A stretch of 64,000 nt of DNA from Lachnospiraceae bacterium NSJ-143 (GCA_022867625.1 JALIFM010000001.1:372001-436000); one strand, 5' to 3'. Shown: positions 26,261 through 37,206, counted from the stretch's first letter. Made by a program: numbers and translations. The notes: generated by a model not told the origin, from the letters alone.

Positions 26261-28168
26261 ATGGCGTTTTTGCCTGTTACATACAAAGAGATGAAGGAGC
26301 GGGGCTGGGAGAGGCCTGATTTTGTTTATATATGCGGAGATGCGTATGTGGACCACCCGTCATTCGGCGCCGCCATAATATGCCGTCTGCTTGAAAGCAG
26401 GGGGTATAGGGTGTGCTTTGTGCCCCAGCCGGACTGGAAAAGCACAGAGGATTTTGAACGATTTGGAGAGCCGAAGCTTGGCTTTCTGGTCAGCAGCGGA
26501 AACATTGACTCAATGGTAAACCACTACACAGTGGCAAAAAAAAGACGAGCGGCGGATTTATATTCTCCCGGAGGAAAGCCCGGCATGAGGCCTGACAGGG
26601 CGGATATAGTCTACTGCAATAAAATAAGGGAAGTATACAAAAAAGCCCCGATAATAATAGGGGGAATAGAGGCAAGCCTCAGGCGGCTTTCGCACTATGA
26701 CTATTGGGATAACAGGGTGAGAAGGTCAGTGCTTCTGGATTCCGGAGCGGATTTGCTCATATACGGCATGGGCGAGCGGCAGATTGTAGAAATTGCCGAG
26801 GCTCTGGAAAGCGGTATACCCATAGGCGAGATTACATTTGTAAGGGGTACTGTCTACAAGACAAAGGATTCGGACAGGGCATACGACTATATAAAGCTTC
26901 CGGACTATAACGATGTAAAGGATTCCAAAAAGGCCTATGCCGAAAGCTTTATGTTGCAGTATGAAAATACTGATTCAATAGCCGGCAAAGCGCTTATGGA
27001 AAAGTATAATGAGTATTATGTGGTACAGAATCCTCCGGAAAAGCCGCTTTCAACAGAGGAGCTGGACGACGTTTATGCTCTGGATTATATGAGGGCATAT
27101 CACCCCATGTATGAAAAGGACGGTGGGATTCCTGCCATTACCGAGGTGAAGTTCAGCATTACCAGCAACAGGGGATGCTTTGGAAACTGCAATTTCTGCG
27201 CATTGGCTTTCCATCAGGGCCGTGTTGTTACATCAAGGAGCCATGGCTCAATACTTGACGAGGCTGAAAAGATTATTAGCGACAGGGATTTTAAAGGATA
27301 CATTCATGATGTGGGCGGACCTACGGCAAATTTCAGAAAGCCAGCCTGCAAAAAGCAGCTCAAATACGGTGCCTGCAAAAACAAACAGTGCCTGTGGCCG
27401 AAGCCGTGCGAAAATCTGGAGGTAAGCCACAGCGATTATGTATCGCTGCTCAGAAAGCTTAGAGGGCTTAAGGGTGTAAAAAAGGTTTTTATACGGTCGG
27501 GCATAAGGTATGACTATCTTATTTATGACAGGGATGAAACATTCTTTAATGAATTGTGCCAATACCATGTAAGCGGACAGCTTAAGGTAGCTCCGGAGCA
27601 TGTTGTGCCGGAGGTGCTTGACAAAATGGGCAAGCCCGGCAGGGAAGTCTATGACAGGTTTGTAAACAGGTATCAGAGTGTTAACCGTAAGCTTGGGAAA
27701 AATCAGTTTCTTGTGCCGTACCTTATGAGTAGCCACCCGGGAAGCGATTTGAAAGCGGCTGTTAGGCTTGCAGAATATCTGAGGGATACAGGGCATAATC
27801 CGGAGCAGGTACAGGACTTTTACCCTACGCCGGGTACGCTTTCAACGGCCATGTATTATACTGAGACAGACCCGAGGACGGGCGAGAAGGTTTATGTGCC
27901 TAAGACGCCGCATGAGAAGGCTATGCAGAGGGCGCTTATGCAGTACAGAAATCCGGCAAACTTCGATTTGGTTATGGAAGCGCTTCAGAAGGCGCACAGG
28001 GTGGACCTGATAGGTTTTGACGCCAAATGCCTTATAAGGCCAAGAAAAATGGCGGCTGAAAAAAAGACTGAGGTCGTAACAGGCAGACCTGTCAATAAAA
28101 GGCGGAGCATAAATTCGGACAGCAGAAAATCGGCTGCAAAAGGAAGGCACAGCTCAAAAAAGAAATAG
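26261..28168 (+). CDS. YgiQ family radical SAM protein
   Basis: This 635-aa protein carries the radical SAM CxxxCxxC signature at C306, C310 and C313 ([11 protein letters not shown]). The large N-terminal domain and the C-terminal basic tail ([22 protein letters not shown], roughly) are usual for YgiQ. A second cysteine set, [20 protein letters not shown] near residues 362-380, is family-specific. The reaction is not known. It begins directly after the methyltransferase stop codon, with GGAGGTGGGAG as ribosome binding site. Length matches the family. Confidence 0.9.
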   Translation: MAFLPVTYKEMKERGWERPDFVYICGDAYVDHPSFGAAIICRLLESRGYRVCFVPQPDWKSTEDFERFGEPKLGFLVSSGNIDSMVNHYTVAKKRRAADLYSPGGKPGMRPDRADIVYCNKIREVYKKAPIIIGGIEASLRRLSHYDYWDNRVRRSVLLDSGADLLIYGMGERQIVEIAEALESGIPIGEITFVRGTVYKTKDSDRAYDYIKLPDYNDVKDSKKAYAESFMLQYENTDSIAGKALMEKYNEYYVVQNPPEKPLSTEELDDVYALDYMRAYHPMYEKDGGIPAITEVKFSITSNRGCFGNCNFCALAFHQGRVVTSRSHGSILDEAEKIISDRDFKGYIHDVGGPTANFRKPACKKQLKYGACKNKQCLWPKPCENLEVSHSDYVSLLRKLRGLKGVKKVFIRSGIRYDYLIYDRDETFFNELCQYHVSGQLKVAPEHVVPEVLDKMGKPGREVYDRFVNRYQSVNRKLGKNQFLVPYLMSSHPGSDLKAAVRLAEYLRDTGHNPEQVQDFYPTPGTLSTAMYYTETDPRTGEKVYVPKTPHEKAMQRALMQYRNPANFDLVMEALQKAHRVDLIGFDAKCLIRPRKMAAEKKTEVVTGRPVNKRRSINSDSRKSAAKGRHSSKKK

Positions 28169-28198
28169 CATCGTACAATTTAATTTTACCGGTTTTAA

Positions 28199-28227
28199 TT
28201 GACAAAATTCCTGATAAATGTAACAAT
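28199..28227 (+). promoter_or_regulatory. Candidate promoter of thrC
   Basis: TTGACA and AACAAT are separated by 17 bp in the 124-bp gap before thrC. The -35 is perfect and the -10 weak. Confidence 0.4.
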
Positions 28228-28292
28228 ATAAACCGTTAGAAATAAACTATAGACCCGGTATTTTTGAATTTTATAAAAGGGATGGTTGAACA

Positions 28293-29765
28293 ATGAAAAA
28301 CATCATGTATGTCGGTACAAGAAACAATGACACGGAGGTTACCGCGTCACAGGCAATTTTAAAGGGTATCTGCGACGACGGAGGGCTTTTTATACCAAAA
28401 GAGATACCAAAGCTTGATAAGCCGCTTGAGGAGCTTATGAAGCTTGATTACAGGGATTTGGCATATGAGATATTAAAGCTCTATCTCTCTGATTTTACTG
28501 AGGAGGAGCTTAGGTACTGTATTAACGGGGCTTATGACGATAAATTTGACACGCCTGAGATAGCGCCTGTAATAAAAAAGGGCGATGTATCCTTTATTGA
28601 GCTTTTCCACGGACGTACCATAGCGTTTAAGGATATGGCACTTTCAATTCTCCCTTATCTTATGAAAACTGCCGCAAAGAAAAACGGTGTTGATAAGGAG
28701 ATTGTAATACTTACGGCTACCAGCGGGGATACTGGAAAGGCTGCTCTTGAGGGCTTTGCAGGCGTTGACGGAATACGCATAATTGTATTTTTCCCTGAAG
28801 ATGGGGTAAGCCCTGTACAGAAGCTCCAGATGGTTACACAGGTTGGAGCAAACACATGTGTTGCGGGTATACACGGCAATTTTGACGATGCCCAGACAGC
28901 TGTAAAGACCATATTTACAGACGACAAGCTTAAAAATGAGCTTGCTGACAAAGGGTTTATCTTCTCCTCGGCCAATTCTATAAATATTGGAAGGCTTGTG
29001 CCTCAGGTGGTGTATTATTTTCAGGCTTACCTTAAGATGGCGCAGTCCGGACAAATAAGGCTTGGCGACAATATAAATGTTACTGTGCCTACAGGAAACT
29101 TCGGAAACATTCTGGCAGGCTATTTCGCGTCTCAGATGGGGCTTCCTGTAAAAACCTTCATATGCGCTTCCAACATAAACAACATACTTACAGACTTCTT
29201 TACTACGGGAACATATGATAAAAACAGGCCGTTCCATATAACCAAATCGCCTTCCATGGACATACTTGTATCCAGCAATCTTGAAAGACTTCTCTGCCTT
29301 TCCACATCACAGGAAAAGACAAAGGAGCTTATGGAGGACCTCAGTAAGTTCGGCAGGTACAGCCTTGACCTTACAGGCGGAATTATAAAGGGCTACTGCG
29401 CCACAGAAAAAGAAACCTGTGAGGCTATAAAAGATATGTTTGTCAAAAACGGGTATGTTATGGATACACATACGGCGGTGGCATATGCGTCTTACGAGAA
29501 ATACAAAAAAGAATCCAATGACAATACACCGACAGTTATTGTGTCAACAGCCAGCCCTTATAAATTTACAAAGGACGTAATATCGTCAATAGATGAGAAA
29601 TATGAGGATATGGACTTCTTCCCGCTTATGGGCGAGCTTGAGAAGGTATCAGGGCTTAGAATTCCAGACCCTGTGAAGGGCATAGAGTTAAGGCCGGTTG
29701 TACACAAAAACGTCATAGATAAAACTGAGATAAAAGACTTTGTTAGAAAGCAGCTTTTAGGATAA
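28293..29765 (+). CDS. thrC: Threonine synthase
   Basis: This 490-aa PLP enzyme converts O-phosphohomoserine to threonine. The Schiff-base lysine is K113 ([10 protein letters not shown]). The phosphate-binding [15 protein letters not shown] follows near residue 145. A further glycine-rich [13 protein letters not shown] near 268 fits the long fungal/proteobacterial-like ThrC class, whose usual length is about 480-500 aa. It is followed 13 bp later by transketolase, an unusual but apparently simple neighbour. No T-box or other attenuator is seen upstream. Confidence 0.94.
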   Translation: MKNIMYVGTRNNDTEVTASQAILKGICDDGGLFIPKEIPKLDKPLEELMKLDYRDLAYEILKLYLSDFTEEELRYCINGAYDDKFDTPEIAPVIKKGDVSFIELFHGRTIAFKDMALSILPYLMKTAAKKNGVDKEIVILTATSGDTGKAALEGFAGVDGIRIIVFFPEDGVSPVQKLQMVTQVGANTCVAGIHGNFDDAQTAVKTIFTDDKLKNELADKGFIFSSANSINIGRLVPQVVYYFQAYLKMAQSGQIRLGDNINVTVPTGNFGNILAGYFASQMGLPVKTFICASNINNILTDFFTTGTYDKNRPFHITKSPSMDILVSSNLERLLCLSTSQEKTKELMEDLSKFGRYSLDLTGGIIKGYCATEKETCEAIKDMFVKNGYVMDTHTAVAYASYEKYKKESNDNTPTVIVSTASPYKFTKDVISSIDEKYEDMDFFPLMGELEKVSGLRIPDPVKGIELRPVVHKNVIDKTEIKDFVRKQLLG

Positions 29766-29778
29766 TCAGGAGGAAAAA

Positions 29779-31755
29779 ATGAATAAAGACCAGCTCACAA
29801 TAAACACACTCAGGTTTTTAAGTGCAGAAGCTATTCAGAAGGCTAAAAGCGGACACCCGGGGCTTCCTATGGGAGCAGCGCCTATGGCATATACGCTTTG
29901 GGCAAAGGAAATGAAGCATAACCCGTCAAATCCGGACTGGATAAACCGTGACAGGTTTGTGCTCTCAGCGGGGCATGGCTCGGCGCTTTTGTACTCACTT
30001 TTCCATGTATTCGGGTATGGAACTACAATAGAGGATTTAAAAAATTTCAGGCAGCTTTCCAGCCACACACCAGGACACCCTGAATACGGCGCTGCCAGGG
30101 GAATTGAGACTACAACAGGCCCTCTTGGGCAGGGTATAGCAAACGCTGTTGGTTTTGCCCTTGCAGAAAGCCATCTGGCTGCGGAATTCAACAGGCCGGG
30201 CTATAATGTAATTGACCACTATACATTTGCCCTCTGCGGAGACGGATGCCTTATGGAGGGTGTTTCTGCTGAGGCTGCATCTCTTGCCGGAACGCTTGAG
30301 CTTGGAAAGCTTATACTTCTTTACGACTCAAACGGCATAACAATAGAGGGAAGCACCGAGCCTGCTTTTAAGGAGAATGTGAGAAAGAGGTTTGAGGCCT
30401 ACGGCTGGCAGACACTGCTTGTTGAGGACGGCAATAATATTGACGAGATACAAAAGGCAATAAAAGAGGCTAAAGCCGAGATGAAAAAACCTGCAATTAT
30501 TGAGATAAAGACAGTTATAGGCTATGGCGCGCCTAACAAACAGGGAAAAGCGTCTGCTCACGGCGAACCGCTTGGCGTAGAGGAGATAGCGCTTGCAAAG
30601 AAAACTCTTGGATGGGAATATACAGAGGAATTCTGTGTGCCTGAAGAGGTCAGGGAAAACTGTGCTGCGGTTTCTGCAAAGGGCAAAGAAGAAAATGACC
30701 AGTGGTGCAAAATGTTTAAAAAGTACCGTGCTGAGTTCCCGGATATGTCTGAAAAGTGGGATATATATTTTGAAAACAAACTTCCAGATTTGCTGAATAA
30801 CGAGGACTTTTGGACATATGAGGGCGATTTGGCTACAAGGGCGTCGTCTGAAAAGGTCCTCAATAAGCTTTCAAAGCTTGTGCCTAACCTTTTCGGCGGC
30901 TCCGCTGATTTGGGCCCTTCAAACAAATCGGTTATGAAGGACAGGCAATACTATTCGCCGGAAAACCCTGCCGGAAGCAATATACATTTTGGCATAAGGG
31001 AATTTGCCATGACAGCCATGGCAAACGCTGTTGCGCTTCACGGCGGCTTAAGGCCGTATATCGCCGGATTTTTTGTTTTCAGCGATTATATGAAGGCCGG
31101 TTTGAGGCTTTCAGCGCTTATGGAACAGCCTGTTATAAGCATATTCACACACGACTCTATAGGCGTGGGAGAGGACGGGCCTACACACCAGCCTGTTGAG
31201 CATCTGGCGGCTTTAAGGAGCATGCCGGGGTATACTGTAGTAAGGCCATGCGATACCCACGAGACAGCTGCGGCATGGTATCTTGCCCTTACAAGAAAAC
31301 AGCCTACTGGAATTGTGCTTTCAAGGCAGAGCCTTCCGCTTCTTAACGAAACGGGCAAGGGGGCGCTTAAGGGCGCATATATACTTCAGGACTGTGATGG
31401 TACTCCAGACATTATACTTATGGCCACAGGCTCTGAGGTAGCGCTTATTTATAAGGCATACAGCGAGCTTACTGAAAAGGGCTACAGGGTAAGGACAGTG
31501 AGCATGCCAAGCTTTGAGGTGTTTGAGGAGCAAAGCCTTGAGTATAAAGAGAGCGTTATTCCAAATGCTGTAAGAAAAAGGGTTGCGGTTGAAGCTGCCT
31601 GTGATTTTGGCTGGTACAGATATGTGGGCCTTGACGGAAAGGTTATCTGCATGAAAGGCTTCGGCGAATCTGCGCCGGCAGGCAAGCTTTTTGAAAAATT
31701 TGGGTTTACTGTTGAAAATGTTGTTGATACGGCTTTGGAGGTTTTAAATAAATAA
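29779..31755 (+). CDS. tkt: Transketolase
   Basis: This 658-aa thiamine-diphosphate enzyme of the pentose phosphate pathway is full length. The TPP motif runs from [11 protein letters not shown] near residue 153 to the LYDSNG block near 183. [14 protein letters not shown] lies near 64, and the second-domain [14 protein letters not shown] with its catalytic glutamate near 408. AGGAGG precedes the ATG 13 bp after thrC. The domain order is intact, so it is not a split archaeal-type enzyme. A terminator follows. Confidence 0.95.
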   Translation: MNKDQLTINTLRFLSAEAIQKAKSGHPGLPMGAAPMAYTLWAKEMKHNPSNPDWINRDRFVLSAGHGSALLYSLFHVFGYGTTIEDLKNFRQLSSHTPGHPEYGAARGIETTTGPLGQGIANAVGFALAESHLAAEFNRPGYNVIDHYTFALCGDGCLMEGVSAEAASLAGTLELGKLILLYDSNGITIEGSTEPAFKENVRKRFEAYGWQTLLVEDGNNIDEIQKAIKEAKAEMKKPAIIEIKTVIGYGAPNKQGKASAHGEPLGVEEIALAKKTLGWEYTEEFCVPEEVRENCAAVSAKGKEENDQWCKMFKKYRAEFPDMSEKWDIYFENKLPDLLNNEDFWTYEGDLATRASSEKVLNKLSKLVPNLFGGSADLGPSNKSVMKDRQYYSPENPAGSNIHFGIREFAMTAMANAVALHGGLRPYIAGFFVFSDYMKAGLRLSALMEQPVISIFTHDSIGVGEDGPTHQPVEHLAALRSMPGYTVVRPCDTHETAAAWYLALTRKQPTGIVLSRQSLPLLNETGKGALKGAYILQDCDGTPDIILMATGSEVALIYKAYSELTEKGYRVRTVSMPSFEVFEEQSLEYKESVIPNAVRKRVAVEAACDFGWYRYVGLDGKVICMKGFGESAPAGKLFEKFGFTVENVVDTALEVLNK

Positions 31756-31762
31756 TAAAAAC

Positions 31763-31804
31763 AGGGCGGACGGTTTAAAATCTTTTTTACCCCGCCCTTT
31801 TTTG
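31763..31804 (+). terminator. Rho-independent terminator after transketolase
   Basis: AGGGCGG pairs with CCGCCCT across a long loop, and TTTTTT follows. Confidence 0.75.
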
Positions 31805-31930
31805 GTGACAAAAGTTAAAAGTCAACGGGTTTTCAGGCATTTTATGTCGATAGCGGAATAATTAGCATACTAGTAATTGTTTGTCTATTAACAAATTATG
31901 CCAAAAAGTTTTTTATTGGAGAGTGAAATA

Positions 31931-32473
31931 ATGAGATTGTTTATAGCTGTAAATTTTGACAATACTGTAAAAAAATACATCGGCGGTATAGAAAATAAAA
32001 TAAAAGGCTTTGTTAAATCGGGGAACTTTGTCGATGAGGAAAACATACATCTTACAGTCAGGTTCATAGGAGAGGCCGACAGTGACGAGCTGGAAAGCCT
32101 GTGCATAGCCATGAATGAGGCCTGTTCATCATTTAAAGGTTTTAAAATGGCACTCAACGGCATAGGCTTTTTTCCAAGGGGGAATAAAAGCATTGTATGG
32201 GCTGGTATTGAAGAGTGCAGGCCTCTGGGTATTTTATATTCAAGGCTTGAAAAGAGCCTGCAAAGGCAGGGTTTCGGCAGGAACAGGCAGGGTTTAAGCC
32301 CTCATATAACGCTTGCAAGAGAGGCGGTTTTGAGAAAAAGCTATGATGAGGTAAAGCGTGAGGCAGCTTTTGAGCGGCTTGAAATTAATGTGGAAAGCAT
32401 TACTCTTATGGAGAGCAGAAGGGAAGGCTCAAAGCTTATATATGTGCCTCGATATGTCCAAAAACTGAAATAA
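31931..32473 (+). CDS. thpR: RNA 2',3'-cyclic phosphodiesterase (2H family, ThpR)
   Basis: This 180-aa protein has the two HxTx motifs of the 2H phosphoesterases, HLTV near residue 42 and HITL near 124. ThpR hydrolyses RNA 2',3'-cyclic phosphates and was first described as an RNA ligase-like activity. The ATG at 31931 follows GGAGAG by about 8 bp. An ATG 33 bases upstream has no ribosome binding site. It stands alone between the transketolase terminator and the bcd promoter. Confidence 0.88.
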   Translation: MRLFIAVNFDNTVKKYIGGIENKIKGFVKSGNFVDEENIHLTVRFIGEADSDELESLCIAMNEACSSFKGFKMALNGIGFFPRGNKSIVWAGIEECRPLGILYSRLEKSLQRQGFGRNRQGLSPHITLAREAVLRKSYDEVKREAAFERLEINVESITLMESRREGSKLIYVPRYVQKLK

Positions 32474-32531
32474 GTAAAAATATTGAAACATTAATTTTAA
32501 TGTATTTTAAAAAGTACAAGCAAAGTAAAAG

Positions 32532-32554
32532 TTTTTAGTTAATTTTACTAAAAA
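32532..32554. promoter_or_regulatory. Perfect 8-bp inverted repeat upstream of bcd
   Basis: TTTTTAGT and ACTAAAAA flank a 7-bp AT spacer, about 45 bp upstream of the bcd -35 box. It may be a regulator site, or the weak terminator of thpR. The binding factor is unknown. Confidence 0.35.
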
Positions 32555-32597
32555 TTCTGTGTTATACTGTGCAGTTTTATTAAAGAGTTTAAAATCC

Positions 32598-32626
32598 TTG
32601 ACATTTTAATATCAAACTGATAATAT
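32598..32626 (+). promoter_or_regulatory. Sigma-A promoter of bcd-etfBA
   Basis: A perfect TTGACA and TAATAT with 17-bp spacing lie about 105 bp before bcd. Confidence 0.75.
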
Positions 32627-32629
32627 ATT

Positions 32630-32647
32630 TTGTGGGTAAATAAACAA
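32630..32647. promoter_or_regulatory. Rex-like operator candidate over the bcd transcription start
   Basis: An 18-bp site with TTGT and AACAA outer half-sites around an AT core lies immediately downstream of the -10 box. It matches 14 of 18 positions of the Rex consensus as I remember it. Rex controls bcd-etf genes in other Clostridia. Confidence 0.35.
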
Positions 32648-32730
32648 TTTCCTTTGTCTGGTCTAACAGCCGGACATCATCGGAAAACGAGTTAAAATCA
32701 CTTTTCTATATTATAAAGGAGGAAAGAGTA

Positions 32731-33873
32731 ATGGATTTTTCATTATCAAAGGAACACAAATTATTGCAAGAAATGTACAGAAAGTTTGCTGAGACCGAGA
32801 TTAAGCCTCTTGCACAGGAGATTGATGAAGAAGAGAGATTTCCAAGGGAGTCAGTTCCAAAGCTTGCAAGATACGGATTTTTCGGTATCCCATATCCTAA
32901 GGAGTACGGCGGACAGGGCGGAGACTATCTCGCTTATGCTATGGCTATTGAAGAGCTTGCAAAAGTATGTGCTACGACAGCTACTCTTGTTGCCGCTCAT
33001 GCAACACTTTGTGTATTCCCTATCTACCAGTTTGGTAACGAAGAGCAGAAAAGAAAATACCTTCCTGACCTTCTTTCAGGAAAGAAGCTCGGTGCTTTCG
33101 GTCTTACAGAGCCTGGCGCAGGTTCCGATTCCTCCATGCAGCAGACAAAGGCTTACAGGGACGGAGACAACTACATACTTAACGGCACAAAGTGCTTTAT
33201 AACTAATGCCGGTGAGGCTGATGTATATATTATTTCAACAATGACAGACAAATCAAAAGGCAACAAAGGCATTACAACATTTATTGTAGACGGCGACACA
33301 CCTGGATTCTCAATTGGAAAGCACGAAAAGAAAATGGGTATCAGGGGCTCAGCTACAGCTGACCTTATTTTTGAAAACGCTGTTGTTCCTGCAAGCAACA
33401 TGCTTGGTCAGGAAGGTCAGGGATTTAAGATTATGATGTCAACCCTTGACGCAGGACGTATTTCTATAGGCGCTCTTGCTCTTGGTATAGCTGAGGGAGC
33501 ATATGACGCATGCTACAAGTATGTTAAGGAAAGAAAACAGTTCGGCAAAAACATTGCTGCTTTCCAGAATACACAGTTTGAGCTTGCTGATATTAAGACA
33601 AGAATCGACGCGGCTCAGCTTATCTGCTACAGGGCAGCATGTGAAAAAGAAGCTGGACGTCCTTACGGTTTATACGCAGCTCAGTGCAAATATCTCTGTG
33701 CCGCTACTGCTTCTGATGCCACAAGAAGATGCCTTCAGTTATTCGGCGGCTACGGCTACATGAGAGAGTACGATATTGAAAGAATGATGAGAGACGCCAA
33801 GATTACAGAAATCTATGAGGGCACAAGCGAAGTTCAGAAGATTGTTATCGCAAACCACCTCAAGATTAAATAA
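32731..33873 (+). CDS. bcd: Butyryl-CoA (short-chain acyl-CoA) dehydrogenase
   Basis: This 380-aa flavoenzyme of the acyl-CoA dehydrogenase family reduces crotonyl-CoA to butyryl-CoA, or an analogue. GLTEPGAGSDSSMQ near residue 131 binds FAD/substrate. The catalytic base is E363 (IYEGTSEVQ). It heads an operon with etfB and etfA, so it probably forms the electron-bifurcating Bcd-EtfAB complex that couples NADH oxidation to ferredoxin reduction. No crotonase, thiolase or hydroxybutyryl-CoA dehydrogenase is adjacent, so the acyl substrate cannot be fixed by context. Codon choice (more ATC, fewer ATA) suggests high expression. Confidence 0.92.
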   Translation: MDFSLSKEHKLLQEMYRKFAETEIKPLAQEIDEEERFPRESVPKLARYGFFGIPYPKEYGGQGGDYLAYAMAIEELAKVCATTATLVAAHATLCVFPIYQFGNEEQKRKYLPDLLSGKKLGAFGLTEPGAGSDSSMQQTKAYRDGDNYILNGTKCFITNAGEADVYIISTMTDKSKGNKGITTFIVDGDTPGFSIGKHEKKMGIRGSATADLIFENAVVPASNMLGQEGQGFKIMMSTLDAGRISIGALALGIAEGAYDACYKYVKERKQFGKNIAAFQNTQFELADIKTRIDAAQLICYRAACEKEAGRPYGLYAAQCKYLCAATASDATRRCLQLFGGYGYMREYDIERMMRDAKITEIYEGTSEVQKIVIANHLKIK

Positions 33874-33932
33874 TCTGTCCAAAGCATATTAAAACTGAAA
33901 ATTATAAACAAACCGAAAGGAGTTAGCACACT

Positions 33933-34733
33933 ATGAAAATTGTTGTATGCATAAAGCAGGTTCCTGACACAACAGAAGTTAAGCTTGACCCTAAGACAAA
34001 TACACTTATAAGGGATGGCGTTCCATCAATTATCAACCCTGACGACAAGGCAGGTATTGAGACAGCACTCCAGCTGAAAGAGAAATTAAACGACGGTTCT
34101 ACAGTAACTATCGTATCTATGGGACCTCCTCAGGCAGATGTAGCTTTAAGAGAGGCTCTTGCTATGGGCGCTGACGAGGCTTACCTTTTATCAGACAGGG
34201 CTTTCGGAGGCTCTGATACATACGCGACATCTACAATAATAGCAGCCGCTTTAAAGAAAATCGGCTATGACCTTGTAATTACAGGACGTCAGGCTATTGA
34301 CGGTGATACAGCACAGGTTGGACCACAGATAGCTGAGCATATCGGAATTCCACAGGTAAGCTACGCTGAGGAAATAGTAAGCATTGACAACGAGAAAGTT
34401 GTTGTTAAGAGACAGTTTGAGGACAGATACCATATCCTTGAGCTCCCTCTGCCATGTCTTATCACAGCACTTGCAGAGCTTGCAGAGCCTAGATACATGT
34501 CAGTAAGGGGTATCTATGACGCTTACAGGGAAAAAGAGGTTAAGGTTCTTGGCTTTGAGGACCTCAAGGAATTATTTAACCCTGAATACATTGGCCTTAA
34601 AGGCTCTCCTACAAACGTTTACAAGTCATTCACAAAACAGGCTAAGGGTGCCGGCACAAAATATGCTGACGTATCGGCAGACGAGGCTGTTAAAATCATT
34701 GTTGATAAGTTAGAAGAAAGACACATAATCTGA
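33933..34733 (+). CDS. etfB: Electron transfer flavoprotein beta subunit
   Basis: EtfB (266 aa) starts with the typical MKIVVCIKQVPDT. TGRQAIDGDTAQVGPQIAEHIGIPQVSY near residue 115 is the region that binds AMP, or the bifurcating FAD in bifurcating Etfs. It pairs with EtfA encoded 23 bp downstream and receives electrons together with Bcd upstream. Length and the strong AAAGGAG ribosome binding site are ordinary. Bifurcating versus canonical type cannot be settled by eye, but the bcd context in an anaerobe favours bifurcation. Confidence 0.93.
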   Translation: MKIVVCIKQVPDTTEVKLDPKTNTLIRDGVPSIINPDDKAGIETALQLKEKLNDGSTVTIVSMGPPQADVALREALAMGADEAYLLSDRAFGGSDTYATSTIIAAALKKIGYDLVITGRQAIDGDTAQVGPQIAEHIGIPQVSYAEEIVSIDNEKVVVKRQFEDRYHILELPLPCLITALAELAEPRYMSVRGIYDAYREKEVKVLGFEDLKELFNPEYIGLKGSPTNVYKSFTKQAKGAGTKYADVSADEAVKIIVDKLEERHII

Positions 34734-34756
34734 TATTGAAGGAGGAGAGACCTACG

Positions 34757-35758
34757 ATGAGTAAAGACGTATATGTATTAATGGAACAAAGAGACGGAGA
34801 ATTAGCAAAAGTAGGCGTTGAGCTTATTGGAGAGGCTACAAAGCTTGCCGGAGACCTTGGCCAGCAGGTTGTAGCGGTTCTTCTTGGCTCAGGCATTAAA
34901 GATAAAGCTGAAAAATGCATACATTACGGTGCAAACAAAGTAATTATTGTTGACGACCCTGCTCTTGCGGAGTACCTCACAGAGCCATATGCTGACGCTG
35001 TAACAGCTGTTATTGAAAAATATCAGCCTGAGATATTCCTTTTTGGAGCTTCATCAATAGGACGTGACCTTGCGCCTAGAGTTTCAGCAAGAATCCATAC
35101 AGGACTTACAGCTGACTGCACAGGCCTTGACATTGACCCTGAGACAAAGCTTCTCAGAATGACTCGTCCTGCCTTCGGCGGAAATATTATGGCTACTATC
35201 CTCTGCAAGGACTACAGGCCTCAGATGGCTACAGTTCGTCCTGGCGTTATGCAGGCTCTTGCTAAAGACAAAGCAAGGACAGGAGAAATTGAAGAGCTTA
35301 AAGTAGAGTTTAAGGCACCTCTTGTAAAAATAAGAGAAGTTGTTAAAAACGAGCACAAGACAGTTGATATCACAGAAGCTAAATACCTTGTATCTGGCGG
35401 ACGTGGAATTGGAAGCCCAGAATTCTTTAACGAGCTTCAGAAGCTTGCTGACGTTCTTGGCGGAGAGATTTCTTCATCAAGAGCTAATGTTGACGCTGGC
35501 TGGATTGACAAGAGCAGACAGGTTGGACAGACAGGAAAGACAGTTAGACCTGACCTCTATATGGCATGCGGTATCTCCGGAGCTATTCAGCATGTTGCTG
35601 GTATGGAAGGCTCTGAGTATATAATTGCTATCAACAAGAATGATACAGCGCCTATATTCGACCTTGCCGATATCGGTATTGTAGGAGATGTTAAGGTTAT
35701 CATTCCTAAGCTTACAGAGGCTGTGGCTAAGGCTAAAGCTGCTAAGAACGCTGAGTAA
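34757..35758 (+). CDS. etfA: Electron transfer flavoprotein alpha subunit
   Basis: EtfA (333 aa) has the C-terminal FAD domain, with GGRGIGSPEFF near residue 214. SRANVDAGWIDKSRQVGQTGKTVRPDLY (about 245-272) and CGISGAIQHVAGM near 274 are the signature FAD contacts. GGAGGAG lies before the ATG at 34757. The first in-frame ATG seven codons upstream overlaps that site and is rejected. No N-terminal ferredoxin domain is present. A strong terminator closes the operon. Confidence 0.94.
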   Translation: MSKDVYVLMEQRDGELAKVGVELIGEATKLAGDLGQQVVAVLLGSGIKDKAEKCIHYGANKVIIVDDPALAEYLTEPYADAVTAVIEKYQPEIFLFGASSIGRDLAPRVSARIHTGLTADCTGLDIDPETKLLRMTRPAFGGNIMATILCKDYRPQMATVRPGVMQALAKDKARTGEIEELKVEFKAPLVKIREVVKNEHKTVDITEAKYLVSGGRGIGSPEFFNELQKLADVLGGEISSSRANVDAGWIDKSRQVGQTGKTVRPDLYMACGISGAIQHVAGMEGSEYIIAINKNDTAPIFDLADIGIVGDVKVIIPKLTEAVAKAKAAKNAE

Positions 35759-35781
35759 TATTTATAATATAGAAAATGATT

Positions 35782-35812
35782 TTAGGACAGGGTATGCACC
35801 CTGTCCTTTTTA
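35782..35812 (+). terminator. Rho-independent terminator after etfA
   Basis: AGGACAGGG pairs with CCCTGTCCT around a TATGCA-type loop, followed by TTTTTAT. Confidence 0.9.
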
Positions 35813-35847
35813 TTTGTTCAATATTTAATACAGCAGTCATGCGGCAG

Positions 35848-37165
35848 TCAGATTTTGATTTTCTGCCACTTTCCCCTGTTAAACCTTAACAGCAGCAGTA
35901 CTCCGCGGATTACAACATCAAGTGAATAAGCAAACCAGCAGCCTATAAGCCCCATATTGAAGTAGACTGCAAAAAGGAAGCCTATGCAGTCGCGTATTCC
36001 CCAGATACCTACAAATGTAGAGTACATAGGAAATTTTGTGTCGCCGGCGCCCTGCAACACACTTGTCATGTTCTGCAAAAGAGCTGAAAATGGCTGTATA
36101 ATGGCTACAATCCTTAATATTGGTACAATAATATCCTGAAGCTCCTCTGTTTTTGTAAATATAGCGGCAAGCTGACGGGCGAATATGAAAATGAAAACAC
36201 CTATTACAGACAGCGTAATGACAGAAATAAAGTTGGCTGTTGTGGTAAGTTTTTTTGCCTGCTCAATATTATCCTGACCTAAGGATATGCCGACCATGGT
36301 GCATGCCGCAAGGCCAAATCCCATAGCGCAGGACCATGCAAGGTTATCTATGTTTGACGCTATGTTATGCGCTACATAGGCTGATGTGCCAAGCCTTATT
36401 ACCATACCTATGTATATAAGCTGCCCCATTTTCATTATAAGCTTTTCCATACCGGCTGGTATGCCTATCCTTAAAATAGGGGAAAATTCTTTTCCGGTAA
36501 GCTTGCAGAAGGATAAGCTTATGTTTTTATCGTGTCTCTGGAGGCATACAAGGAGCACTACAGTGCCAATGACTCTTGATAATGTAGTGGCAAGCCCAAG
36601 GCCAAAAATCCCCATGCCCATTTTTACAAAAAGCATGGTCAGCAATATTTTTATAATATTTGTGGCGACAGTAACATACATTGGTGTTTTTGTATCCTCA
36701 ACGGCCCTCAAACAGCTGGAAAGTATAAGCTGAAGGCAAAGGAACACACAGGGGCCAGCCACTATTATATAATACGGCATGGCGTACGGGATAATCGACG
36801 AGTCGGCGCCTGTAATATGAAGTATAGGGGTTCTGAACAATACGCACACAGCACCGGATACAACCCCCCAACGCTATGCCGAGGACAATAGAGTGCATAA
36901 TAGAGCTGTTTACTCTTTTATAATCCTTTCTTCCATAGTTTCTTGCGGTAATTGCCACCGTTCCTACTGTCAGTGCAGTAAAAAAGGCAATAAGTATATT
37001 CATAACAAGATTTGTTACACCTATGCCCGCAATAGCTATATCTGCAATTTTTCCCGCAAAATAAGTGTCTGTTACCCCAAGCAGTGTCTGAAGAAGATTT
37101 TCCACAATAATTGGTATGGATAATGAAAAAATATTTTTTATGTTTTTCCCCGTATCAGCTGTCAT
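35848..37165 (-). pseudogene. MATE family efflux transporter, frameshifted
   Basis: The minus-strand gene reads as a MATE transporter in two frames. Residues about 1-105 come from the frame starting at 37165. The rest (from the segment containing VCVLFRTPILHITGADSS) is in another frame ending at 35848. The frames join at a run of six C on the plus strand (36864-36869). Removing one base restores a continuous 438-aa protein of normal MATE length. It is otherwise undamaged, so a sequencing error, slippage-based phase variation or a recent inactivation are all possible. The start at 37165 has GGGGG 8 bp upstream. A TetR gene is divergent and probably controls it. Confidence 0.8.
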
Positions 37166-37189
37166 ATTTGCAACCCCCATTTGAACAAT

Positions 37190-37206
37190 ATAACATTTTA
37201 TGTTAT
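37190..37206. promoter_or_regulatory. Palindrome between the divergent MATE and TetR genes (operator candidate)
   Basis: ATAACAT and ATGTTAT form a perfect 7-bp inverted repeat around TTT. A second GTTAC/GTAAC pair lies at 37221-37245. Either could bind the TetR protein encoded to the right. Confidence 0.4.
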
